The notes under the pieces were generated by a model, which was not told where the DNA came from, ran no database searches, and saw nothing but the letters and a program-made list of their open reading frames with translations. A DNA stretch of 64,000 nucleotides from Oscillospiraceae bacterium (GTDB taxonomy: Bacteria > Bacillota > Clostridia > Oscillospirales > Ruminococcaceae): assembly GCA_009777635.1 (NCBI GenBank), contig WRLK01000001.1, forward strand, positions 62,001-126,000, given 5' to 3'. The position numbers and the translations under genes were made by a program. Each line of letters opens with the position of its first letter. Positions within the stretch are counted from its first letter, which is position 1. Shown in pieces: positions 44,060 through 53,221 of this stretch.

Positions 44060-45019
44060 TTATGCGTAGACGTCGGTCATGATTGTATCAAGCGACGGAT
44101 TGGGGCTTTGTTTTCCGTATTCCACCGCCGCCTCGATGATGCCGGTGGTTTTCTCGTCCATCAAATCAATCTCATCCTGCGTGAATATCCGGTTGTCAAG
44201 AAAATACTTTGAAAGCCGCTTAATCGGGCATTTCCCGCGCCATTCGGCGATTTCATCCTTGGTGCGGTAAAGGTTGCCGTCGCTCTTTGAGTGTCCGGAC
44301 GTACGGTATGTGTTTTCCACAATAAGCATCGGGCCGTTTTTCGCGACATAGTCGCGGGCTTCCCTGACCGCCTCGTAAACCTCGAGCACATCGTTTCCGT
44401 CAACGGTTTTAGAGGGCATGGCGAACGGGATCGCGCGCTTGGCAAGGTCGGTGTCCCTCGTCGCCTTGGAAATAGGGGTAGACATCCCGTATGTGTTGTT
44501 GACAAGCACAAAAAGCACCGGCAAATCCCATACCGCCGCTAAGTTCATCGCTTCATGCACAGCGCCCAGATTGGACGCCCCGTCGCCGAAGAAATATACG
44601 ACGATTCGGTCTTCTTTCTTTTTGCGTATACTCATCGCGGCGCCGCACGCGATAGGCCCGTTTGAGCCTAACACGCCGTTTGCGCCAAGCACGCCCTTAT
44701 CGATGTCGGCAATGTGCATCGAACCGCCCTTGCCTTTGCACACGCCGGTTTCTTTTGCGAGAATCTCCGCCATCATCGCGTTTATGTCGACGCCCTTGGC
44801 AATGGCCTGATTATGCCCGCGGTGTGTGGGAAGCAAATAATCCTGCGGCTGTGTTGCAAGTATCGTGCCGACCGCCGTCGCTTCTTCCCCGATGCCAAGA
44901 TGCGTCGTTCCGTGGACCAGCCCCTGCGAAAATAAAAGCTGCACCTTCTCCTCAAACTTTCTTGCAAGCATCATGTGTTCGCAAAGCTCCCGCAATAACG
45001 CCTTGTCCGTTTTTTCCAC
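44060..45019 (-). CDS. 2-oxoacid/acetoin dehydrogenase E1 alpha subunit
   Basis: Alpha subunit of 319 residues that binds thiamine diphosphate. The cofactor motif runs GDGASNLG to FVLVNNTYG, and GKGGSMH and THRGHNQAIAKG are active-site segments. The length and the YGMSTP following NNT resemble acetoin dehydrogenase AcoA as much as pyruvate dehydrogenase PdhA. The start is GTG 45019 after AAAGGAGAGG. It opens an operon E1alpha-E1beta-E2-E3-SorC. Supply of thiamine diphosphate links it to the thiamine island at 14.4 kb. Confidence 0.92.
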   Translation of the reverse strand: MEKTDKALLRELCEHMMLARKFEEKVQLLFSQGLVHGTTHLGIGEEATAVGTILATQPQDYLLPTHRGHNQAIAKGVDINAMMAEILAKETGVCKGKGGSMHIADIDKGVLGANGVLGSNGPIACGAAMSIRKKKEDRIVVYFFGDGASNLGAVHEAMNLAAVWDLPVLFVLVNNTYGMSTPISKATRDTDLAKRAIPFAMPSKTVDGNDVLEVYEAVREARDYVAKNGPMLIVENTYRTSGHSKSDGNLYRTKDEIAEWRGKCPIKRLSKYFLDNRIFTQDEIDLMDEKTTGIIEAAVEYGKQSPNPSLDTIMTDVYA

Positions 45020-45081
45020 CGCGACCTCTCCTTTTTTACAAGCTATCGCTTATGTTATCATTTTTAAACTTGGTATAATTT

Positions 45082-45101
45082 TGTATGTATATTTACACAC
45101 A
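45082..45101. promoter_or_regulatory. Candidate operator upstream of the dehydrogenase operon
   Basis: TGTATGTA, 4-base spacer, TACACACA: 7 of 8 positions are complementary. It lies 63 bp ahead of the E1 alpha start and might bind the SorC-type regulator of the same operon. No second copy was noticed, so this is tentative. Confidence 0.3.
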
Positions 45102-45133
45102 GCTTACCATATTTTATTTTGAATGTCAATCTG

Positions 45134-46156
45134 TTACAGTATCATCATCGCGTCACCGAAGCTGAAAAAGCGGTATTTCTCCATTACGGCAGCCCTGTAC
45201 GCGCTCATGGTGATTTCATATCCCGCAAATGCCGCTACCAGCATGATGAGCGTGCTTTCAGGCAGGTGGAAGTTTGTGATAAGCCCTTGGATAGCCCGGA
45301 ATTTGTATCCCGGTGTTATGAAAATCCCGGTGTTGCCCGCCGTTTCCTTTATTTCGCCGTCATGTGCTGCGGTTTCGAGGGTACGGCACGACGTCGTGCC
45401 CACTGCAATCACGCGCCCGCCGGATGCTTTCGCCCTGTTAATCGCGTCTGCCGTCTCCTTCGGGATTTGATAACGCTCAACGTGCATGGTGTGTTCGTTT
45501 ATGTTTTCTGCTTTGACGGGGCGAAACGTGCCGGCCCCTACGTGCAGCGTCACAAACGCCGTATTGACGCCGCGGTTTTGTATTTCTTCAATCAGCTCCG
45601 GCGTGAAATGCAATCCTGCCGTTGGCGCCGCGGCGCTTCCCGGCTCGTTTGCGTATACGGTCTGGTAACGGTCGTTGTCCTTCAGCTTTTCGGTGATATA
45701 CGGAGGCAGCGGCATTTTTCCGATTTGCTCCAGTACGCTAAAAAAATCCCCTTGGTGTTCAAATATTGCAAGGCGGTTACCGCCATCGGCCACAGCGACA
45801 ATCTCGCCTGTCAAAAGCCCCCCTCCAAACGAAAACCGCGCGCCCACCGGGGCTTTTCTTCCGGGTCTTACCATGATCTCCCAGACGTTTAGCTCCTTTT
45901 GCTCGAGGAGCAAAAACTCAATCGCGGCGCCCGACGGAATCTTTACGCCCAAAAGCCGCGCCGGTATCACCTTCGAGTCGTTCATGACGAGCAGATCGCC
46001 GGGGCGAAGAAGCTTTGGCAGGTCTGAAAAACGATTTTGCGAAATATTCCCCGTGGCTTTATCGATGCACAAAAGCCTTGACGCGTCACGCCTTTCAAGC
46101 GGCGTCTGCGCGATCAATTCCTCCGGAAGATGATAGAAAAAGTCGGATTTTTGCAT
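45134..46156 (-). CDS. queA: tRNA preQ1(34) S-adenosylmethionine ribosyltransferase-isomerase
   Basis: Enzyme of 340 residues that converts preQ1 in tRNA to epoxyqueuosine using the ribosyl group of SAM. The N terminus [20 protein letters not shown] is diagnostic, with [22 protein letters not shown] and [15 protein letters not shown] 46156 follows GGTGAGG. It stands alone here: tgt and ruvB, usual neighbours, are absent. It is divergent from asd. Confidence 0.96.
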   Translation of the reverse strand: MQKSDFFYHLPEELIAQTPLERRDASRLLCIDKATGNISQNRFSDLPKLLRPGDLLVMNDSKVIPARLLGVKIPSGAAIEFLLLEQKELNVWEIMVRPGRKAPVGARFSFGGGLLTGEIVAVADGGNRLAIFEHQGDFFSVLEQIGKMPLPPYITEKLKDNDRYQTVYANEPGSAAAPTAGLHFTPELIEEIQNRGVNTAFVTLHVGAGTFRPVKAENINEHTMHVERYQIPKETADAINRAKASGGRVIAVGTTSCRTLETAAHDGEIKETAGNTGIFITPGYKFRAIQGLITNFHLPESTLIMLVAAFAGYEITMSAYRAAVMEKYRFFSFGDAMMIL

Positions 46157-46206
46157 GAATATCCTCACCTAACTGTTAAAAATTGCATATTATATGAAAA
46201 CGGCTG

Positions 46207-46235
46207 TTGACAGAATGTACGCCCCGTGTTATGAT
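46207..46235 (+). promoter_or_regulatory. Sigma-A promoter of the asd-dapA-dapB operon
   Basis: Consensus TTGACA (46207-46212) and TATGAT (46230-46235) with a 17-bp spacer, giving a leader of about 125 bases before asd. Confidence 0.85.
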
Positions 46236-46240
46236 ATTTA

Positions 46241-46353
46241 CAATTAAATAGCGCAATCTACTGGATAGAGGCGCGGAAATAATCAATGGTACAGGCGGTT
46301 TTTTCTATTATATTGCAAGATTATCCGGTTTTCAAGCCGGGTTTTTCTTTTTT
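46241..46353 (+). promoter_or_regulatory. Attenuator leader of the asd operon, candidate riboswitch
   Basis: The leader ends in an intrinsic terminator: an 8-bp stem around TTCA within 46323-46342, then two T-runs to 46353, next to AGGAGG. The 5' arm of this stem can instead pair with an upstream segment (CTGGATA at 46261-46267 with TATCCGG at 46322-46328), so two exclusive folds exist. The enclosed 54 bases begin GAGGCGCGG, like the opening of lysine riboswitches, but the rest of that large aptamer is missing. The signal sensed is unknown. Confidence 0.55.
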
Positions 46354-46368
46354 AGGAGGATAGATAAG

Positions 46369-47457
46369 ATGAATACAAGGACATATAAAGTAGGTATCAT
46401 CGGCGCGACAGGCATGGTCGGGCAGCGTCTCGTATGTCTGTTGAAGAACCATCCGTGGTTCGAGATCGCGGCCCTTGCGGCGTCACAGCGCTCAGCCGGG
46501 AAAAAGTACGGCGAAATAGTATCCGGCGAAAGATGGTCGATGGAAATTAAAATTCCCGATGGCGTCAAAGATATGGTCGTGATGGACGCCACAAAAGACG
46601 CCGAAAAAATATCCGGTATGGCCGATTTCGTCTTTTGCGCGGTCGACCTTGACAAAGACAAAGTAAGAGCGCTTGAGGAGCTTTACGCAAAGCTTGAGTG
46701 CCCTGTGATCTCAAACAATTCGGCATGCCGCCATATGGACGACGTTCCCATGCTGATACCGGAAATCAACGCGGAACACGCAGCGGTCATCAAAGCCCAG
46801 CGCGAACGCCTTGGCACAAAGCGCGGATTTATAACGGTGAAGTCAAACTGCTCTCTGCAAAGCTATGTCCCGGCGCTCCACCCGCTCATGAAGTTCGGTA
46901 TAAAGGACGTCCTCGCCTGTACTTATCAGGCGATTTCAGGCGCCGGAAAAAACTTCGAGACATGGCCCGAGATGCTTGACAACGTCATCCCGTATATCGG
47001 CGGCGAGGAGGAAAAATCCGAGCGTGAGCCGATGAAAATATGGGGCGGGATAAAGGACGGCAAAATTGTTGACGCCACATCCCCGCGTATCACGTCGCAG
47101 TGTTTGCGCGTGCCTGTTTCAGACGGGCATATGGCGGCGGTGTTCGTGGAGTTTGAAAACAAGCCGGCACTTTCGGAAATCAAAAAGCTTTGGGCGGAAT
47201 TTAAAGGCGAGCCGCAAATATTAAAGCTGCCCAGCGCGCCGAAGCAGTTCCTTCACTATTTCGAGGAGGACGACCGCCCCCAGACGAAGCTTGACCGCAT
47301 GCTTGAAAACGGCATGGCCGTCAGCATCGGGCGGCTTCGCAAGGACGTGCGTTACGACATAAAGTTTATATGCCTTTCGCACAATACAATCCGCGGGGCG
47401 GCGGGCGGCTCGGTTTTGACGGCGGAACTGCTTTGCGCAAAAGGATACATGGATTAG
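46369..47457 (+). CDS. asd: Aspartate-semialdehyde dehydrogenase
   Basis: Enzyme of 362 residues that reduces aspartyl phosphate to aspartate semialdehyde, the branch point to lysine, threonine and methionine. NADP loop GIIGATGMVGQRL, the SNNSACRHMDDVPMLIPEIN segment, catalytic C161 in KSNCSLQ and the His in PVSDGHMAA mark the archaeal/fungal-type subfamily of about 350-365 residues. The ATG follows TAGGAGGATAG. dapA, dapB and an ACT protein follow. Confidence 0.96.
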   Translation: MNTRTYKVGIIGATGMVGQRLVCLLKNHPWFEIAALAASQRSAGKKYGEIVSGERWSMEIKIPDGVKDMVVMDATKDAEKISGMADFVFCAVDLDKDKVRALEELYAKLECPVISNNSACRHMDDVPMLIPEINAEHAAVIKAQRERLGTKRGFITVKSNCSLQSYVPALHPLMKFGIKDVLACTYQAISGAGKNFETWPEMLDNVIPYIGGEEEKSEREPMKIWGGIKDGKIVDATSPRITSQCLRVPVSDGHMAAVFVEFENKPALSEIKKLWAEFKGEPQILKLPSAPKQFLHYFEEDDRPQTKLDRMLENGMAVSIGRLRKDVRYDIKFICLSHNTIRGAAGGSVLTAELLCAKGYMD

Positions 47458-47496
47458 TATTTTTCATTCAAACGAAACTAGGAGGCCGCTGCACCT

Positions 47497-48384
47497 ATGA
47501 AAAAGACCGTATTTACCGGCGCTTGCGTCGCCATTGCAACTCCAATGAACGAGGACTTCTCAATCAGCTACGAAAAGCTGGGCGAGCTTATCGACTGGCA
47601 GATTGAATCGGGTATCGATGCCATCCTGATATGCGGAACGACCGGCGAAAGCACAACCATGACAGACGATGAACACGTTGAATGCATCCGTTACGCGGTG
47701 AATAAAACGGCCGGGCGCGTACCTCTTCTGGCAGGCGCCGGAAGCAACGACACGGCCTACGCCGTGTGGCTTTCAAAAGAAGCCAAGGCCGCGGGCGCCG
47801 ATGCCCTTTTGCATGTCACGCCTTACTACAACAAAACCTCCCAGCTCGGACTTATTAGGCATTTTACGACCATCGCCGATACGACGGACCTGCCGGTTAT
47901 CCTGTACAACGTTCCGAGCCGCACCGGGCTCAATATACAGCCGCAGACTTATTTGGAGCTTTCGAAGCATCCTAATATCGTCGCGACGAAGGAGGCGGGC
48001 GGAAATATCTCCGAAATCGCGAAAACCGCAAGCCTTTGCGGTGACAGCCTCGCCCTTTATTCCGGCAACGACGACCAGACTATCCCGATCATGTCCCTTG
48101 GCGGTATCGGCGTGATTTCTGTCCTTGCGAACGTTGCGCCTAAGCACGCGCACGATTTGTGCAGACTTTACTTGGAGGGCAAAACGGCTGAGGCAGCTGC
48201 GCTTCAACTCAAGCTAATCAGCCTTAACGACGCGCTTTTCAGCGACGTCAACCCCATACCTGTAAAAGAAGCGCTTAATATGATGGGCAAGCATTCAGGC
48301 CCGTGCCGGTTGCCGCTTATAGAAATGGCTAAGCCCCTTAGAAACGCGCTTAAAGAGGAGCTTAACAAGCATAACCTCATATAA
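47497..48384 (+). CDS. dapA: 4-hydroxy-tetrahydrodipicolinate synthase
   Basis: Lysine-pathway aldolase of 295 residues joining pyruvate and aspartate semialdehyde. Schiff-base Lys is K165 in VATKEAGG, catalytic Tyr is Y137 in YNVPSRTG, and GTTGESTTM binds the carboxylate. The ATG is preceded by TAGGAGG with slightly long spacing. The order asd-dapA-dapB is a standard lysine/diaminopimelate arrangement. Confidence 0.97.
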   Translation: MKKTVFTGACVAIATPMNEDFSISYEKLGELIDWQIESGIDAILICGTTGESTTMTDDEHVECIRYAVNKTAGRVPLLAGAGSNDTAYAVWLSKEAKAAGADALLHVTPYYNKTSQLGLIRHFTTIADTTDLPVILYNVPSRTGLNIQPQTYLELSKHPNIVATKEAGGNISEIAKTASLCGDSLALYSGNDDQTIPIMSLGGIGVISVLANVAPKHAHDLCRLYLEGKTAEAAALQLKLISLNDALFSDVNPIPVKEALNMMGKHSGPCRLPLIEMAKPLRNALKEELNKHNLI

Positions 48385-48403
48385 TAAGCCAAGGAGCGTT
48401 AAA

Positions 48404-49153
48404 ATGACCAGAATTATTTTGTCAGGCGCAGGCGGCGCAATGGGGCGCGTTGTCGCCGAATACGCGCGGGAAAGCGGAAGATTCACAGTCGTTGCCGGGA
48501 TTGATATCATAACCGAGCAAAAGGACGACTTTCATGTCTTTAAGAATCTCTTGGACTGTACCGTTCCTGCCGACGCGGTGATTGATTTCAGCCATCCGGC
48601 GGCGCTGGAGCCGCTTCTTTCGGCGGCTGTTCCAAGGAAGCTTCCGGTTGTAATTGCGACGACCGGCCTAAGCTCCTCCCAGATTGCAAAAATCCACAAA
48701 GCGGCGGAGAGTATCCCCGTATTCTTTTCGTTTAACATGTCCCTTGGCATAAGCCTAATGGTCGAGCTTGCAAAAATCGCCGCCCGTGTCCTTGGCAGCG
48801 ACTTCGATGTGGAGATTATGGAAAAGCACCACAACAAAAAAATAGACGCTCCAAGCGGCACAGCGTTGATGCTGGCGGACGGCGTTTCAAGTGTATTGGG
48901 CGACGACCTGTTGTATGCCTATAACCGCAATTCAAGCCGGAAACCGCGCGGCAAAAACGAAATCGGGATACACAGCATACGCGGAGGCACGATTGTCGGC
49001 GAGCACGACATACTCTTTGCCGGAAAAGATGAAATCATCACGATAAGCCATAGCGCGGGCTCCAAGAAAATTTTCGCCACCGGCGCGCTTTCGGCCGCCG
49101 AATACATAGCCGGCAAAGCTCCGGGGTTATACAGCATGTCGGACTTAATATAG
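48404..49153 (+). CDS. dapB: 4-hydroxy-tetrahydrodipicolinate reductase
   Basis: Reductase of 249 residues. The nucleotide-binding motif is GAGGAMGRV (6-14), and the catalytic segment EKHHNKKIDAPSGTA carries the proton-donor His and Lys. Length is normal. It begins 19 bases after dapA. The product, tetrahydrodipicolinate, can be turned straight into meso-diaminopimelate by the ddh product encoded at 58540-59430. Confidence 0.97.
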   Translation: MTRIILSGAGGAMGRVVAEYARESGRFTVVAGIDIITEQKDDFHVFKNLLDCTVPADAVIDFSHPAALEPLLSAAVPRKLPVVIATTGLSSSQIAKIHKAAESIPVFFSFNMSLGISLMVELAKIAARVLGSDFDVEIMEKHHNKKIDAPSGTALMLADGVSSVLGDDLLYAYNRNSSRKPRGKNEIGIHSIRGGTIVGEHDILFAGKDEIITISHSAGSKKIFATGALSAAEYIAGKAPGLYSMSDLI

Positions 49154-49168
49154 AAAGGGGCAGCACAG

Positions 49169-49636
49169 ATGTACGGCGTTTCAAGCATTCTTACCCTTGA
49201 AGACGTGGCGCTTATCTCTTTTATGAAGCTTCCGCATGACCTTAGCCTTTTAAACGATATTTTCGGCAGCGTCTCAAAAGAGGGAGTTTCCATCGATATG
49301 GTATCGCAAACGTCGCCATTAAGCGGAAATATCAGCGTTTCGTTCTCGTTTCAAGAGGATGATATGGTCAAGGTGTTAACGGTTGTCAACATGCTCAAGG
49401 AAAAGCATCCCGACATGAAGCCTGTCGTGAGCAGCGGCAACACAAAGCTCACGCTTTCAGGCGAGGAAATGCGCACCACTCCCGGCGTTTTCGCAAGGGC
49501 AATCAGCAGCCTTGCGAAAATTTCGGCGGAGCTTCTCGCGGTCACGACCTCCGAAACCGAGGTCAGCCTGCTGATTCCGTCGGCCCACGCCGACGACGCG
49601 AGGGAAGCGCTCGAAAAAGGGTTCGGGTTAAGCTGA
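49169..49636 (+). CDS. Stand-alone tandem ACT-domain protein
   Basis: Small 155-residue protein with two ACT domains resembling the regulatory tail of aspartate kinase: VSKEGVSIDMVSQTSP in the first and EEMRTTPGVFARAISSLAK in the second. It has no kinase catalytic domain. It follows dapB by 15 bases with AGAAAGGGG upstream. A role as an amino-acid sensor for the lysine pathway, perhaps binding lysine or an aspartate kinase encoded elsewhere, fits the context but is inferred. Confidence 0.8.
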   Translation: MYGVSSILTLEDVALISFMKLPHDLSLLNDIFGSVSKEGVSIDMVSQTSPLSGNISVSFSFQEDDMVKVLTVVNMLKEKHPDMKPVVSSGNTKLTLSGEEMRTTPGVFARAISSLAKISAELLAVTTSETEVSLLIPSAHADDAREALEKGFGLS

Positions 49637-49674
49637 AAAGACAAAGCAATGGTTGGTTGACAAGTTATAAAAAA

Positions 49675-50493
49675 TTATAGCTCAACATCGATAAAGCCGT
49701 CCGGCGTTAGCTGTTTTATGCTTCGCCAGCCGGTTTTTTTGATAAGCTCTTCCGCCTGTAAAAACCAGAAGTCAAGCGAATCCGCCGTATGTGAATCGCT
49801 TGAAACCGTAACCGGTACGTTTAAGTCGTAAAGCTCCCGTAATATTAGGGACGACGGAAACGGCACATCGGTGGCGCCGCGGAAAATCCCGCCTGTGTTG
49901 ACCTCGACTATGCAGCCGGTTTCCGCGATTTTTCCGGCGACTTCGCGCACAATACGCCGGTGCCACGCGCTTTCAGGGTCGAAGTACCGGTTATCTCGGT
50001 TAAACTTTGCGATGATGTCAAGGTGCCCGATGATGTCGGGCTTGTATCCGCGCGCCATCTCTATGACGTTGCGGTAATAAATTTTTACCAGTTCCTCGAT
50101 ATCACCGCACGCGGCGCGGTTTAGCGCCTTTTCATAATTTTGCGGGCTGCCGTCGATATTCAGATAATCCCCGGCAGCCTCGTCAAAAACATAGTGCGCC
50201 GAGCCTATCGTATAATCAAGCCCTGTTTTTTCGGTGTTGTGAAAGAAATCGCACTCGAACCCGAGATAAACTTCAATCTTACCCGCGAATTTTTCCTTTA
50301 GCCTTTGAACCTCCGCGAAATAGCGCGGTATGTCGTCTTCCTTGATGCAGCACTCTAAGTCGTAAGGCGTGTACGCGTGTTCGGAAAACCCAACGGAATC
50401 AAAGCCTTTTTCAATCGCCGCAAGCACGATTTCCCCGCATGTATTCCCGCCGTCGCTGAACGTTGCGTGCGTGTGCAAATTTTGCCGTATCAT
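49675..50493 (-). CDS. hisJ: Histidinol-phosphatase, PHP family
   Basis: Phosphatase of 272 residues for the penultimate-but-one step of histidine synthesis. PHP metal motifs are visible: HTHATFSDG at the start, GFSEHAY, GHLDII and SDSHTAD. It is the PHP (HisK/HisJ) type and unrelated to the HAD enzyme in HisB of enterics. The ATG overlaps the hisIE stop as ATGA. It is the last gene of the histidine operon. Confidence 0.93.
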   Translation of the reverse strand: MIRQNLHTHATFSDGGNTCGEIVLAAIEKGFDSVGFSEHAYTPYDLECCIKEDDIPRYFAEVQRLKEKFAGKIEVYLGFECDFFHNTEKTGLDYTIGSAHYVFDEAAGDYLNIDGSPQNYEKALNRAACGDIEELVKIYYRNVIEMARGYKPDIIGHLDIIAKFNRDNRYFDPESAWHRRIVREVAGKIAETGCIVEVNTGGIFRGATDVPFPSSLILRELYDLNVPVTVSSDSHTADSLDFWFLQAEELIKKTGWRSIKQLTPDGFIDVEL

Positions 50494-51137
50494 TGCATTT
50501 TCTCCTGCTTTACCTTTTTGTCAACGACATGCCTTGAAGCGAGCTCCTCCTTGATTTGGCTGATTGTGATGCCCTTTTGCGCCATCATCACAAGAATATG
50601 GTAGCACAAATCCGAAATCTCGAAACGAAGCTCCGCGTTATCGTTGTTTTTCGCGGCGATGATGACCTCCGTGCATTCTTCGCCTACTTTTTTAAGGATT
50701 TTATCGTCGCCCTTTTCAAAAAGGTACGTCGTGTACGAGCCTTCTTTTTTTTCGGTTTTACGCCCCTGAATCAGCGCATAAAGGTCTTCGAGAGAAAAAT
50801 CCCCAAGGTTTTCGCGCTCGTAAATAGGCTCCTTGTCAAAGCAGCTATCGCTTCCTAGATGGCAAGCCGGGCCGTCCTTTATAACCTCGGCGATAAGCGC
50901 GTCGTAATCGCAATCAGGCACAAGCCTCACAATTTGCTGGAAGTTTCCGGATGTCTCCCCTTTTCGCCAAAGCTTCTGCCTTGAACGGCTGAAAAAACAT
51001 GTTTTCTTCTCTTTAAGCGTTATTTCGAGGCTTTCCCTGTTCATATACGCAAGCGTCAGCACACGTTTTGTGTAAAAATCCTGAACAATAACGGGAATCA
51101 AGCCGTCAGGCCCGAATTTTAGGCTATCAATATTCAT
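50490..51137 (-). CDS. hisIE: Bifunctional phosphoribosyl-AMP cyclohydrolase / phosphoribosyl-ATP pyrophosphatase
   Basis: Fused enzyme of 215 residues. The N-terminal cyclohydrolase (about 1-110) has LTLAYMNRESL, FSRSRQKLWRKGETSGN and a Cys/Asp metal region (DCDYDALI, CHLGSDSCF). The C-terminal pyrophosphatase has the helical EVIIAAKN/ISDLCYHILVMMAQKG pattern with KVGEECTEV. The ATG follows AAGGAAAAC. Confidence 0.96.
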   Translation of the reverse strand: MNIDSLKFGPDGLIPVIVQDFYTKRVLTLAYMNRESLEITLKEKKTCFFSRSRQKLWRKGETSGNFQQIVRLVPDCDYDALIAEVIKDGPACHLGSDSCFDKEPIYERENLGDFSLEDLYALIQGRKTEKKEGSYTTYLFEKGDDKILKKVGEECTEVIIAAKNNDNAELRFEISDLCYHILVMMAQKGITISQIKEELASRHVVDKKVKQEKMQ

Positions 51138-51149
51138 GTGTTTTCCTTC

Positions 51150-51908
51150 CTATATCTGAACCGGTATTCCTTTTTCTCTCAGATATTGCTTCAAATCGCG
51201 AATCGACACTTCGTTAAAGTGGAAAATCGACGCCGCAAGCCCCGCGTCAATCACGGGAAGCTCGCTGAATAATTCAAAGAAATCTTCACGCCCGCCCGCG
51301 CCGCCGGACGCAACAATCGGAATCTTTACTGCATTTGCAACGGCTGTAAGCATTTCAAGGTCAAAACCGTTTTTCACGCCGTCCTTATCAATCGAGTTCA
51401 CCACAAGCTCGCCCGCACCGTTTGCTTCGCCGCGCTTTGCCCATTCAACCGCGTCCAGGCCTGTGTTCTTTTTGCCTCCTGCTGTAAAGATACTATACTT
51501 GTCACCGTCTTTGGCTACGTCTATAGCCAGTACAACGCACCGGCTGCCGTATTTTTTCGCGGCTTCCAAAATAATTCCGGGATTCTTAATCGCACCGGAA
51601 TTAATGCTGACCTTACCGGCTCCAAGGCTCAACATGCGCTCCACGTCGGAGATTGCGGCAATCCCGCCGCCAACCGCAAGCGGGACGGAAACCACGCCGG
51701 CAACTTGTTTCAAAAGGTCTGTAAATAAGGTGCGATTTTCAAGCGACGCCGTGATATCGTATAAAACAATCTCGTCCGCGCCCTCGTCGCTATAGCGTTT
51801 CGCAAGCTCTACAGGATCGCTGATTTCCTTGATATGATCGAATTTTACGCCTTTTACAACACGCCCGTTACGGGTGTCAAGGCATGGGATTATCCGTTTT
51901 GCCGACAT
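51150..51908 (-). CDS. hisF: Imidazole glycerol phosphate synthase cyclase subunit
   Basis: TIM-barrel subunit of 252 residues. Catalytic Asp residues are in IPCLDTRNGRVVKGV and VNSIDKDG, with phosphate-binding VASGGAGG and AVGGGIAA. The start overlaps hisA by 19 bases, with GGAGGTGC upstream. HisF needs ammonia from the HisH glutaminase, and hisH is not in this operon. Confidence 0.97.
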   Translation of the reverse strand: MSAKRIIPCLDTRNGRVVKGVKFDHIKEISDPVELAKRYSDEGADEIVLYDITASLENRTLFTDLLKQVAGVVSVPLAVGGGIAAISDVERMLSLGAGKVSINSGAIKNPGIILEAAKKYGSRCVVLAIDVAKDGDKYSIFTAGGKKNTGLDAVEWAKRGEANGAGELVVNSIDKDGVKNGFDLEMLTAVANAVKIPIVASGGAGGREDFFELFSELPVIDAGLAASIFHFNEVSIRDLKQYLREKGIPVQI

Positions 51909-52612
51909 ATGCTAAGCACCTCCTCAAGTTTTAGCGCACCTTGATAAATCGCTTTGCCTACGATTGCGCCGTAAACGCCGAGCTGTAGAAGCTCCCTGAT
52001 TTCCTTTAAAGACGAAATCCCGCCTGAAGCTATAAAGTTGCAGGCTACCCCGCTTTGAAGCCGTTTATAGATTTCCATGTTTGTTCCTTGCATCGCTCCG
52101 TCTTTTGATATATCGGTGTAAATAATCGTCTTAACGCCCGCATTTTCGAGCTTCTTGCAAAACTTGACGGAGTCAAGGCCGGTTACTTTGGTCCAGCCGT
52201 TTACCGCGATTTTTTCATCCTTTGCGTCAACCCCAACGGCAATCTTTTCGCCGTAGGCCGCTACCATTCTTTCCAAAAAAGCAAAATCCGTGGCGGCAAC
52301 AGTTCCCAGTATCACCCGCCCGACGCCAATCTCGAGATACCTGTTAACGCGCTCTTCATCGCGAATTCCGCCGCCTACCTCGATAAACATTTTCGCTTTT
52401 TCCGCGATGTCTTTTATCGTTGTAAAGTTAGATAGCTTTCCATCCCTCGCACCGTCTAAATCAACGACATGCAGATTCTTTGCGCCTTTCTTAGCAAACG
52501 ACAAAGCGATATCAACGGGGTTCTCGGAATAAACGTCGACGCAGTTGTAGTCGCCTTGTGTTAAACGCACAACCTTGCCGTCTTTCAAGTCAATCGCCGG
52601 AAAAATCTCCAC
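51890..52612 (-). CDS. hisA: ProFAR isomerase
   Basis: TIM-barrel isomerase of 240 residues, sister to HisF. The first catalytic Asp is in FPAIDLKDGKVVRL and the second in TDISKDGAMQG, with phosphate-binding VGGGIR and ASGGI. The start is GTG 52612 after TAGGAGG. It follows hisB directly, where hisH would usually lie. Confidence 0.97.
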   Translation of the reverse strand: MEIFPAIDLKDGKVVRLTQGDYNCVDVYSENPVDIALSFAKKGAKNLHVVDLDGARDGKLSNFTTIKDIAEKAKMFIEVGGGIRDEERVNRYLEIGVGRVILGTVAATDFAFLERMVAAYGEKIAVGVDAKDEKIAVNGWTKVTGLDSVKFCKKLENAGVKTIIYTDISKDGAMQGTNMEIYKRLQSGVACNFIASGGISSLKEIRELLQLGVYGAIVGKAIYQGALKLEEVLSICRQNG

Positions 52613-52627
52613 AATATATCCTCCTAA

Positions 52628-53221
52628 TCAGTTCTTCAGCAGCCCCTTAGTAGAGGGGATTTCACCTGAAAACTTATCATCAAGCGCCACTGCCTGCCGC
52701 AGCGCCCTCCCGAAGCCTTTAAACGCGGCCTCTATGATATGGTGCGAATTGATTCCCGCGAGCTGTTTGAGGTGCAGCGTAAGCCCCGCCGAATTGCAGA
52801 AGCCCGCAAAAAACTCGCGGACAAGCTCCGTGTCGAAATCACCGACCTTTTGAGCCGGAACCTGTAAATCGTAACACAAACACGGGCGCCCTGAAAAATC
52901 AAGCGCTACAATAATCAGGCTTTCATCCATCGGCAGCATGAAGCTTCCGTAACGCGTGACGCCGCACATATCGCCCAGCGCGTCTGAAAAAGCTTTGCCA
53001 AGCGCAATCCCCAAGTCCTCGACTGTGTGATGGTAATCAACCTCCACGTCGCCGTTTGCCGTAATCTCGGCGTCGAACCTGCCGTGCCGTGCCATAAGCT
53101 CAAGCATATGGTCAAGAAATCCGATCCCTGTTTTACAGGTAAACAAGCCCTTTCCGTCAATATTCAGCTTGATTTTGATTTTCGTTTCCGTTGTGCTGCG
53201 CGCGTATTCGCCAGTCCTCAT
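52628..53221 (-). CDS. hisB: Imidazoleglycerol-phosphate dehydratase
   Basis: Monofunctional dehydratase of 197 residues with no phosphatase fusion. Manganese-binding motifs are GFLDHMLELMARHGRFD with DYHHTVEDLGI, and INSHHIIEAAFKGFGRAL. The ATG follows GGAGGAATT and overlaps the hisC stop as ATGA. Confidence 0.97.
   Translation of the reverse strand: MRTGEYARSTTETKIKIKLNIDGKGLFTCKTGIGFLDHMLELMARHGRFDAEITANGDVEVDYHHTVEDLGIALGKAFSDALGDMCGVTRYGSFMLPMDESLIIVALDFSGRPCLCYDLQVPAQKVGDFDTELVREFFAGFCNSAGLTLHLKQLAGINSHHIIEAAFKGFGRALRQAVALDDKFSGEIPSTKGLLKN

Noticed and set aside
46261-46330. Full lysine riboswitch before asd
   Set aside because: Only the opening GAGGCGCGG resembles it. The leader is too short for the five-helix core, so it is reported only as a candidate switch.
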